6,329 bases of DNA, from contig OMTC01000142.1 in the NCBI GenBank assembly GCA_900313845.1, positions 1 to 6,329 of the forward strand. Reading direction: 5' to 3'. Both the position numbers and the translations under genes were made by a program. This document shows, piece by piece, positions 1 through 5,117 of the stretch. The notes under the pieces were generated by a model, which was given only the letters and a program-made list of their open reading frames with translations, did not search any database and had not been told where the DNA came from. Every line of letters begins with the position of its first letter. Within the stretch, counting starts at the first letter, position 1. Origin of the DNA: an uncultured Prevotellaceae bacterium. Lineage in GTDB: Bacteria; Bacteroidota; Bacteroidia; Bacteroidales; Bacteroidaceae.

Positions 1-65
1 TGTGAAGATTTTTGGTAATCACTTGTTCGACAATTGTTTTGTACGTGTTTTGAGTTTGCCATCAT
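1..65 (-). CDS. Possible 5' end of a divergent gene (partial, unknown)
   Basis: The minus strand is open from an ATG at 65-63 (followed at once by a second ATG at 62-60) to the window edge, 21 codons without a stop. The peptide begins MMANSKHVQNNCRTSDYQ. What makes it more than a chance reading frame is the Bacteroidetes -7 box TATCTTTG on the same strand about 17 nt upstream of the start. The product is not recognisable from so few residues and continues outside the window. If real, it is transcribed away from the porin gene, with the roughly 220 bp between them serving as a shared divergent control region. Short open frames arise by chance, so confidence is modest. Confidence 0.4.
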   Translation of the reverse strand, partial: MMANSKHVQNNCRTSDYQKSS

Positions 66-187
66 TTAGCAAAATCGAGTGCAAAGATAGTAATTTATAA
101 TGGAATACGACGAATTTTTCTTGTATAAACTGATGATTTAGGTGTGGCAAATACTTAAAAGAGAGGGTACGAATCACGTGTTTTGAG
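43..187. repeat. 12-bp direct repeat flanking the divergent control region
   Basis: ACGTGTTTTGAG occurs exactly at 43-54 and again at 176-187, in the same orientation, 133 bp apart. The rest of the 1-288 leader holds the two opposing promoters and otherwise AT-rich sequence in which I see no other gene. The repeat could be a pair of operator half-sites or chance. The first copy lies inside the possible minus-strand coding region, which weakens an operator reading. Confidence 0.3.
82..112 (-). promoter_or_regulatory. Divergent Bacteroidetes-type promoter, minus strand
   Basis: Read on the minus strand, 89-82 is TATCTTTG, an exact match to the Bacteroidetes -7 consensus TAnnTTTG. About 21 nt upstream, 114-111 reads TTCG, a one-mismatch version of the TTTG -33 element. 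Transcription would start near 75, leaving a leader of only about 10 nt before the proposed ATG at 65. The -7 match is seen directly; promoter activity is inferred. Confidence 0.5.
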
Positions 188-219
188 GGTTGAGGAAGAA
201 AATTTACCCCGATTTGAGT

Positions 220-252
220 ATTGCGTTGAGGGAGCGAAATGTGCTAACTTTG
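220..252 (+). promoter_or_regulatory. Bacteroidetes-type promoter of the porin gene/operon
   Basis: TAACTTTG at 245-252 matches the -7 consensus TAnnTTTG exactly. ATTG at 220-223, 21 nt upstream, is a fair -33 element (consensus TTTG). Initiation would fall near 258-260, giving a leader of about 30 nt before the ATG at 289. The leader is AT-rich (TTATTATACA before the ATG) and lacks a Shine-Dalgarno sequence, as is usual in this phylum. It is the only canonical promoter found upstream of the first three plus-strand genes. Confidence 0.6.
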
Positions 253-288
253 CAGCGAGTTTAAGATGCATAACTCTGTTATTATACA

Positions 289-1650
289 ATGAATAGAACG
301 ACGATTTTATTAACTATGTTGTGCTTGGCGGGTGCTGGAGTGGCATCGGATGCAGAGGCACAAGAGGTGGCTGCGGATAGTGTGATGCAGCACGTGAAGG
401 GTAACCGACTGAGTTTGGGTGGATATGGAGAAGTGGCACTTTCTCGCATGTTCTATAGCGACCATGTGAATCGATATAGCACGCCTTCCAACTATAAGAA
501 CGACCCAAGTCATGGGCAGTTCGACATTCCTCATGCAGTGATTTATCTGGGCTATGACTTCGGCAAGGGCTGGACGATGGGCACAGAGATTGAGTTTGAA
601 CATACAGGTACGGGTAGTGCCATCGAAAACGAAGCTGATGAGGCTGCTGAATGGGAATATGAACAGGAGAAGGGTGGCGAAGTGGAACTGGAGCAGTTCT
701 GGATTCAGAAGTCTTTCGGCAGGGCAGCCAATGTGAAGGCAGGACACATCATCGTTTTCGGCAGGGCAGCCAATGTGAAGGCAGGACACATCATCGTGCC
801 AGTTGGTTTGAACAATGCCTACCATGAGCCGCTGAACTATTTCACGGTGTATCGTCCTGAGGGAGAGAACACGATTCTTCCTTCCACATGGCACGACACG
901 GGTATCGCCTTCTGGGGACGCAGTGGTAAGTTCCGCTATGAGGTGGATGTGGTGGCAGGACTGAATGCCATGCTTTTCAATCGTGACAAGTGGATTCATC
1001 ATGGTGCGGGTTCTCCTTTCGAGTTCAAGCCTGCCAACCAGATGGGAGCTGCTGCGAGAGTGGATTTCTATGCGATGAAAGGCTTGCGATTCGGATTGAG
1101 CGGATATGTGGGCAATTCGGTGCATAACACTTTCCCTAATGATATTCAGGGCGATGGGAAGCCATACGACAAGGTGAAAGGAACGGTGGTTGTGGGGTCT
1201 ATCGACATGACGCTGAACCGCTGGAACTGGATTGTGAGAGGTCAGGCAGACTATGGCAATTTGAGCGATGTGGATAAAATCAATATCATCAAGGACGCGA
1301 AGGCACATGCCAGCAATTCGCCTGTGAAGAGTGCCATGGTGGGTAAGAACGCTGTGAGCATAGGCATCGAGGCGGGATATGATGTGTTCTCGCTGATGGA
1401 GAAGATGCGGCAGAAGCAGCAGAAGATGTATGTCTTTGGAAGGTATGAATACTACGACAGCTATATCCCTGCGAAGAACAAGGAGCAGTTCGACTACACG
1501 AATGTGAATCGCATTGCGGTGGGTGTGAATTATTATCCTATTCGTCAGATTGCCGTGAAGGCGGACTGGAGCAAGAGAATCCTCAAGAGCCCTTACAATA
1601 ACGAGCCAAGCATCAATGTGGGGATTGCTTATGAGGGATGGTTTTTGTAA
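289..1650 (+). CDS. Outer-membrane beta-barrel (porin-like) protein with internal 14-residue duplication
   Basis: This 453-residue product starts with a Sec signal peptide (residues 1-24, hydrophobic core ILLTMLCLAGAG, likely type I cleavage after AEA before Q25). The mature part is rich in alternating aromatic/glycine beta-strand patterns and ends in an aromatic strand (EGWFL), typical of outer-membrane barrels. It resembles the Bacteroidetes porin-like proteins with a GGEVELEQFWIQ...VPVGL...YRPEGE core (residues 129-192); I recall the family but not a characterised substrate. Residues 113-135 are strikingly acidic (11 Asp/Glu of 23). Residues 143-156 are repeated exactly as 157-170, an in-frame duplication that relatives are not expected to have. 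It has its own promoter and lies 168 bp before the imelysin lipoprotein gene, suggesting that it supplies the outer-membrane passage for that system. Porin-like barrel: confident; transported substrate: unknown. Confidence 0.85.
   Translation: MNRTTILLTMLCLAGAGVASDAEAQEVAADSVMQHVKGNRLSLGGYGEVALSRMFYSDHVNRYSTPSNYKNDPSHGQFDIPHAVIYLGYDFGKGWTMGTEIEFEHTGTGSAIENEADEAAEWEYEQEKGGEVELEQFWIQKSFGRAANVKAGHIIVFGRAANVKAGHIIVPVGLNNAYHEPLNYFTVYRPEGENTILPSTWHDTGIAFWGRSGKFRYEVDVVAGLNAMLFNRDKWIHHGAGSPFEFKPANQMGAAARVDFYAMKGLRFGLSGYVGNSVHNTFPNDIQGDGKPYDKVKGTVVVGSIDMTLNRWNWIVRGQADYGNLSDVDKINIIKDAKAHASNSPVKSAMVGKNAVSIGIEAGYDVFSLMEKMRQKQQKMYVFGRYEYYDSYIPAKNKEQFDYTNVNRIAVGVNYYPIRQIAVKADWSKRILKSPYNNEPSINVGIAYEGWFL
714..797 (+). 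repeat. Perfect 42-bp in-frame tandem duplication
   Basis: Bases 714-755 and 756-797 are identical over all 42 positions and directly abut; identity breaks at 713/755 and 756/798. Because 42 is a multiple of three, the frame is preserved and the 14 residues FGRAANVKAGHIIV appear twice (143-156 and 157-170). Not one synonymous difference separates the copies, so the event is very recent, or an assembly artefact. Confidence 0.97.
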
Positions 1651-1663
1651 GTAAAAAAAGAAA

Positions 1664-1700
1664 GCCTCACCCCCAACCCCTCTCCGAAGGGCGAGGGGAG
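1664..1700. repeat. REP-like extragenic palindrome (C-rich/G-rich hairpin)
   Basis: Just after the porin stop, a C-rich stretch followed by its complement gives a hairpin: CCCCTC (1677-1682) pairs with GAGGGG (1693-1698), with a smaller inner TCC/GGG pairing around the loop GAA. The phrase CCTCACCCCCAACCCCTCTC is one I recognise as a widespread intergenic repeat in bacterial genomes. No T-tract follows, so it is not a classic intrinsic terminator, though it could stabilise the 3' end of the upstream message or dampen read-through. Confidence 0.6.
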
Positions 1701-1714
1701 TAGAATGAAGAGGT

Positions 1715-1742
1715 AAAAGTGAAAAGTGAGAAGTGAAAAGTG
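1715..1742 (+). repeat. Four tandem heptamers (AAAAGTG)
   Basis: AAAAGTG occurs at 1715-1721, 1722-1728 and 1736-1742, with a one-base variant AGAAGTG at 1729-1735, making four contiguous 7-bp units. It lies 77 bp before the imelysin start. Such short tandem repeats can change copy number by slippage. Similar purine-rich strings are common in Bacteroidetes intergenic DNA, so function is uncertain. Confidence 0.75.
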
Positions 1743-1747
1743 AAGGA

Positions 1748-1759
1748 GCTGGAAACAGC
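1748..1759 (+). other. Small GNRA-tetraloop hairpin in the imelysin leader
   Basis: GCTG (1748-1751) and CAGC (1756-1759) pair around a GAAA tetraloop. The stem is only 4 bp, so on its own it is weak, but the GAAA loop is an unusually stable class. It lies just before a 12-codon leader frame. Confidence 0.3.
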
Positions 1760-1760
1760 A

Positions 1761-1796
1761 ATGCCAATACTAATCATGTTAAAAAACTACTATTAA
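1761..1796 (+). CDS. Possible leader peptide upstream of imelysin gene
   Basis: ATG at 1761 opens an 11-residue frame, MPILIMLKNYY, closed by TAA at 1794-1796, 22 nt before the start of the imelysin gene. Nothing in its composition points to amino-acid-specific attenuation, and such frames appear often by chance in AT-rich leaders. It is listed only because it lies in the leader directly after the small hairpin. No canonical TAnnTTTG promoter lies between the porin stop and the imelysin start. Confidence 0.15.
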   Translation: MPILIMLKNYY

Positions 1797-1818
1797 TCCT
1801 ATTATAAATTAACACAAA

Positions 1819-3066
1819 ATGAAAAAGATTCTTAAGTATGCGATGCTCTTTGCAAGCGTGATTGCATTGGGCACAAGCTTTTCGGCTTGTAGTGATGATG
1901 ACGACAAAAATGAAAGTAAACTTTCTGAAAAGCAAACTGCCATGAAGGAACTCACGGAGCAGTATGTGAACAACGTGATTTACCCTATTTACTCTTCTTT
2001 GGCTAACCAGACGTCTGTGCTCTTTGAGCAGCTGGTTGATGCAAAGAAAAAGTACAGGGCAGGCTCACTCAATCAGAGTGATATTGACAAGATTTGTGCT
2101 ACTTTCATCAATGCTCGTTCTGCATGGGAACAGAGTGAGTCGTTCCTCTATGGTGCTGCTACGGACTGGGGTATTGACCCTCATATCGACACATGGCCAT
2201 TGGACCGCGTGGCTCTTGCCAAGCAGTTGAGCAGTTCGGAAATCGTGGAAGAACTCGATGACCTTGATGAAGGAGGTATCGACAATGCTCGTGCCTTGGT
2301 TGGCGAACAGCAGCTTGGTTTCCACGGCATAGAATTCATCATCTTCCGCAATGGTAAGAACCGCACACTGGCTGCACTGAAGGGAATTGAGGATGACGAA
2401 GCATTTGCTGGTAGAAATATCTCGGGTGAGCAGGAACTTGTCTTTGCTTGTGCCGTGGCAGGTGACTTGCGCGATAAGTGCTATCAGCTTGAAGTGAGCT
2501 GGATGGGCAGCAAAGCACCAAAGGAACATCAGGACCGCGTGGAGGAATGCGAGTTCAACACAACGGTTGCTGGTGGTGACCTTTACTATGGCGAGAACAT
2601 GATCAATGCAACGCAGGCTGGCAGCACAATGAAGAGTTGGCGCGGCGTGATGGGTACGATTCTCGTTTCTGGATGTAGCAATATTTGTGCAGAGGTGGCA
2701 GGTCAGAAGATTGGTCAGGCTTATCTTGGACAAGACGAGGACTATATCGAATCTCCTTACAGCCAGCGTTCTTACTATGACTTCTACGACAATATCTCAA
2801 GCATCAAGTACAGCCTCTATGGTCAGCAGAGCGACGAGGTGCATGCCAAGTCTATCATGGCTTATTTGCAGAAGTATAACTCCAGCATGGCTAATGAATT
2901 GAGCTCGAAGCTGAATGCTGCGCTCAAGGCTTTGGACACTGCGAAGAAGGGCACTCCATTCGTGGTTGAGCCTCACAGCAACAATGCAAAGGCTGCTATG
3001 GACGCTATCAATGCGCTCGATGAGACACTGAATAGCGCTGCGAGTTGGATCGCTGCGAATCGATGA
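1819..3066 (+). CDS. Imelysin (peptidase M75/EfeO-like) family surface lipoprotein
   Basis: This 415-residue protein has a lipoprotein signal peptide ending in the lipobox SFSAC (lipidated Cys24), followed at once by SDDDD (25-29), which matches the lipoprotein export signal described for Bacteroides surface lipoproteins. It is therefore probably displayed on the outer face of the outer membrane. The body is helical and carries imelysin signatures: W103-E, then F109-LYG, then IDPHIDTWPLDR (119-130), and the hallmark GxHxxE motif as GFHGIE (167-172; His169 and Glu172). The family includes insulin-cleaving membrane protease-like proteins and the EfeO iron-binding component; GxHxxE is thought to be a metal site, and peptidase activity of most members is doubtful. 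The start is preceded by an A-rich leader (TTAACACAAA). It lies between a porin-like barrel and a di-heme lipoprotein, which suggests metal or heme acquisition. Confidence 0.9.
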   Translation: MKKILKYAMLFASVIALGTSFSACSDDDDKNESKLSEKQTAMKELTEQYVNNVIYPIYSSLANQTSVLFEQLVDAKKKYRAGSLNQSDIDKICATFINARSAWEQSESFLYGAATDWGIDPHIDTWPLDRVALAKQLSSSEIVEELDDLDEGGIDNARALVGEQQLGFHGIEFIIFRNGKNRTLAALKGIEDDEAFAGRNISGEQELVFACAVAGDLRDKCYQLEVSWMGSKAPKEHQDRVEECEFNTTVAGGDLYYGENMINATQAGSTMKSWRGVMGTILVSGCSNICAEVAGQKIGQAYLGQDEDYIESPYSQRSYYDFYDNISSIKYSLYGQQSDEVHAKSIMAYLQKYNSSMANELSSKLNAALKALDTAKKGTPFVVEPHSNNAKAAMDAINALDETLNSAASWIAANR

Positions 3067-3072
3067 AGAGGG

Positions 3073-3236
3073 GCTTCGGCTGAGCCGAAGCTTACTGAGA
3101 AACTAAAGAGGGCTTCGGCGGAACTGAAGAAAGGAAGACCTTCGGCGGAACTGAAGGGAAGGGGGGCGGAGGAAGACCTTCGGCAGAACCGAAGGGAACG
3201 GTGGCGAGGAGGACCTTCGGAAAAACCGAACTGAAG
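3073..3236 (+). repeat. Array of five CUUCGG-type hairpins between imelysin and di-heme genes
   Basis: The 202-bp gap holds five short inverted repeats in the same orientation. (1) GCTTCGGC 3073-3080 / GCCGAAGC 3084-3091. (2) CTTCGG 3113-3118 / CTGAAG 3124-3129. (3) CCTTCGG 3139-3145 / CTGAAGG 3151-3157. (4) CCTTCGG 3177-3183 / CCGAAGG 3189-3195. (5) TTCGG 3216-3220 / CCGAA 3226-3230. Units 2-5 have 5-nt loops (CGGAA, CGGAA, CAGAA, AAAAA). Where the right arm changes C to T (units 2 and 3), the pair becomes G-U, so RNA folding is kept. Units 3 and 4 also share a 28-bp context (3133-3160 and 3171-3198) with two differences. No T-tract follows any hairpin, so simple termination is unlikely; mRNA stabilisation, processing or protein binding are alternatives. 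Confidence 0.75.
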
Positions 3237-3247
3237 CTTACTGAGAA
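3087..3247 (+). repeat. 15-bp direct repeats bracketing the hairpin array
   Basis: GAAGCTTACTGAGAA occurs exactly at 3087-3101 and at 3233-3247, with a 146-bp period. The first copy overlaps the right arm of hairpin 1 and the second follows hairpin 5. The arrangement would fit growth of the array by duplication, or an inserted block bracketed by a duplication. Confidence 0.8.
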
Positions 3248-3268
3248 TAAACGAATGAAGAAGCGAAT

Positions 3269-4987
3269 ATGGATTACTTAAAGAAAACTGGATTGTTGAT
3301 ACTGGCAGGTGTGATGGGGATTTCCTTCGCATCTTGTACAGATGACGACAAAGGGGGAACTGAACCTACGTCGGCAGATGATGAGAATTATATTGGTAAG
3401 GCAGTCGGCAATTTCTCGGCTGAGGAATGGTATGCGGGTGGCTTACTGGGTACTACCATGAATGTAACTGCGGGATGCTATGAGGATGAAACACCTGCTG
3501 TGACGCAGATGGGACTGACAGATGCATTCAACCGTGGTGAGCAGTTTTTCGAGAGGAATGTGACGGAGTTTCAGGCTCCTTTCCATGGACTTGGCCCTGC
3601 CTACGTGCGCAAGTCGTGTCTTGACTGCCATCCAGGTTATGGACATGGCAAACGGGTGGATAAATACACTGCTTCGTGGGGCAATGGCTACCTGCTGGTG
3701 GTTTATCATCCTGCGGATGGAGTGAATAGCGATGATGGTCCATACGTGAGCGAGGTGACTGGTATGCCTCAAACACGTGCCGTGAGTCCATTCCTCCCAC
3801 CAATTGATGAGTCCGGCATTCATCTGGATTGGTTGAAGTTGACTGCCATGGAAGAGGGTAGCGAGATTTCGGCCACACAATTCCCTGACGGTGAAAAGTA
3901 CGAACTGATTTACCCAGAACTGAGTATCGACCGTTCTGCCTTCAATACGAAACCAACACCTTGGGAGACGGGCAACGGTGCAGTGGCATTCCGTTTGGAG
4001 AGTACCATCGGTATTCCTGGAACGGGTCTGCTTGATGCCATTCCTGATGATTCCATCAAGGCGCAATATCAGCGGGAAGCACCATACGTGGAACTGAACC
4101 CTGCCTTTTGGGACAAAGAAGCCAACGACTTTGCTACTACGGCTTGGTATGTGAATGCATCGAGCGGAACAGAGAAAGTGAACAGGCTGAAGAAATTCAC
4201 CTATGCCATGACTCGTGGTTCTTTGCAGGATGGTGCTGGTGCGAATGCCATTTGGAACATCACCAATGTGAGCCGTTCAGACCGTCCAAAGCTCTACACC
4301 ACAGTGGCTTGGGCTGATGCCATGTCGGAGAACAAGGATGTGATTGCAAAGATTAAGTCGGACCCTTCTTCTCCTTACTATGCAGACGGAACGGATGAAG
4401 GCATTGCAGACGCTGTGAAGAACTTGCTTTCACCTGCTACGAACCAGTTCAACAACAAATGGCATAATTTCCTGCCTGAGATGTCGGACAATAACTTCTG
4501 GGCATTTCAGGTTTGGCACCGTGGTTTGGCTATTCCTCGTGCTCGTAATTTGCAGGACAAGGATGTGCAGCGCGGTAAGCAGGTGTTCAACGAGATTGGT
4601 TGTGCCACTTGCCACCGTCCTTCTTGGAAAACTACCAACGACAACTATTGGAATCCAAGCATCATCACGAGCCAGAACTTGCAATTGCCTCGCTATCAGA
4701 ACCAAACGATATGGCCTTACACGGATATGATTCAGCATAGAATATACATGAAGAATGGTATTCATGGCACATGGTGTCGTACCACTCCATTGTGGGGACG
4801 TGGACTTTCACAGGTGAACACGGGTGCTGAGGACCGTCTGCATGACTGCCGTGCAAGAAACGAAATCGAGGCCATCATCTGGCATGGTTATAGCAAGAGG
4901 TCGGATGCATATCAGAGTACGCTGAAGTTCTACAAACTGCCTAAGGCAGACCGCGATGCAGTGGTGAAATTCTTGCGTGCCATTTAG
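3269..4987 (+). CDS. Di-heme oxidoreductase (DHOR/DUF1111) family lipoprotein
   Basis: This 572-residue protein starts with a lipoprotein signal peptide (lipobox FASC, Cys23) followed by TDDDK, an acidic tail resembling the Bacteroidetes surface-export signal. Two covalent c-type heme sites are present: CLDCH (117-121), within a GLGPAYVRKSCLDCHPG context, and CATCH (445-449), after RGKQVFNEIG. The C-terminal part has the family block TTPLWGRG (505-512), LHD-RA (524-529) and IIWHGY, then DRDAVVKFLRAI at the end. These place it in the DHOR family, distantly related to MauG and cytochrome c peroxidases; the reaction is not established. It is somewhat longer than proteobacterial members as I recall them. 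Cys527 stands where the family usually has Gly (HDGRA). The ATG at 3269 puts the signal peptide in frame; an ATG at 3255 is in another frame and stops after eight codons. It probably acts with the upstream imelysin lipoprotein. Confidence 0.9.
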   Translation: MDYLKKTGLLILAGVMGISFASCTDDDKGGTEPTSADDENYIGKAVGNFSAEEWYAGGLLGTTMNVTAGCYEDETPAVTQMGLTDAFNRGEQFFERNVTEFQAPFHGLGPAYVRKSCLDCHPGYGHGKRVDKYTASWGNGYLLVVYHPADGVNSDDGPYVSEVTGMPQTRAVSPFLPPIDESGIHLDWLKLTAMEEGSEISATQFPDGEKYELIYPELSIDRSAFNTKPTPWETGNGAVAFRLESTIGIPGTGLLDAIPDDSIKAQYQREAPYVELNPAFWDKEANDFATTAWYVNASSGTEKVNRLKKFTYAMTRGSLQDGAGANAIWNITNVSRSDRPKLYTTVAWADAMSENKDVIAKIKSDPSSPYYADGTDEGIADAVKNLLSPATNQFNNKWHNFLPEMSDNNFWAFQVWHRGLAIPRARNLQDKDVQRGKQVFNEIGCATCHRPSWKTTNDNYWNPSIITSQNLQLPRYQNQTIWPYTDMIQHRIYMKNGIHGTWCRTTPLWGRGLSQVNTGAEDRLHDCRARNEIEAIIWHGYSKRSDAYQSTLKFYKLPKADRDAVVKFLRAI

Positions 4988-5037
4988 TCTATCATAACAC
5001 AGAGAAGCATAGATGCAGAGGAATTGTATTGGTTTTC

Positions 5038-5059
5038 GCTCTTAAAGAAGTGCTTTTTT
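5038..5059 (+). terminator. Probable intrinsic terminator after the di-heme gene
   Basis: GCTCTT (5038-5043) pairs with AAGTGC (5048-5053) around an AAAG loop, five Watson-Crick pairs with one T-T mismatch, followed directly by six T (5054-5059). The stem is short, but its position 50 bp after the stop and the T-tract fit an intrinsic terminator ending the porin-imelysin-di-heme transcript. Confidence 0.5.
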
Positions 5060-5080
5060 CTAAAAAACTTTGTATCTTTG
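5051..5080 (+). promoter_or_regulatory. Promoter of the cytochrome c biogenesis gene
   Basis: TATCTTTG at 5073-5080 matches the Bacteroidetes -7 consensus exactly; the -33 region around 5051 is weak (only a TG at 5051-5052). Initiation would be near 5087, about 30 nt before the GTG at 5118. The box lies in the right arm of the inverted-repeat element, so this gene may take its promoter from a repeat. Confidence 0.5.
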
Positions 5081-5117
5081 TGCCTCTCTGTGTTTTTATA
5101 TTCCAAATTTTAGTCAC

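Larger units (their letters stand above)
4996..5094. repeat. Inverted-repeat intergenic element (AACACAGAGA ... TCTCTGTGTT)
   Basis: AACACAGAGA at 4996-5005 is the exact reverse complement of TCTCTGTGTT at 5085-5094. Similarity between the arms continues inward imperfectly for about 15 more bases (AGCATAGATGCAGAG versus GGCACAAAGATACAAAG read from the other side). The element fills most of the 130-bp gap between the di-heme gene and the cytochrome biogenesis gene. Comparable CACAGAG/CTCTGTG strings are, to my recollection, recurrent in Bacteroidetes intergenic regions. It contains no coding sequence. Confidence 0.6.

Noticed and set aside
554..736. Short plus-strand frames inside known genes (554-736, 2024-2230, 2687-2902, 4108-4317, 4521-4730, 5159-5374)
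   Set aside because: They overlap in another frame with long genes that have domains and signals, and none has a start context or recognisable product.
310..1767. Long minus-strand open frame (485 codons) opposite the porin gene
   Set aside because: It is antisense to a gene with a clear signal peptide, barrel pattern and promoter. Its product is His/Arg/Leu-rich without a recognisable domain, as expected from the complement of a codon-biased gene.
2065..2733. Minus-strand frame of 222 codons opposite the imelysin gene
   Set aside because: It is a shadow of a well-supported imelysin gene, with no promoter, signal or domain.
3073..3091. Intrinsic terminator after the imelysin gene
   Set aside because: The hairpin is a near-perfect palindrome but is followed by TTACTGAGAA rather than a T-tract, and no new promoter precedes the di-heme gene, so co-transcription seems likelier.
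3073..3236. CRISPR array
   Set aside because: The repeats are short, imperfect and irregularly spaced (about 26-40 bp), spacers are not unique equal-length sequences, and no cas gene is present.
3255..3281. Alternative start ATG at 3255 for the di-heme protein
   Set aside because: It is in a different frame from the lipoprotein signal peptide and ends in TAA after eight codons.
2973..3332. Minus-strand frame of 119 codons across the hairpin array, with repeated SSAE-like residues
   Set aside because: The repeated residues are a by-product of translating the CTTCGGC units. The frame overlaps both flanking genes and has no promoter of its own.
3443..4066. Minus-strand frame of 207 codons opposite the di-heme gene
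   Set aside because: It overlaps the part of the di-heme gene that carries the first CxxCH site, and its product has no recognisable features.
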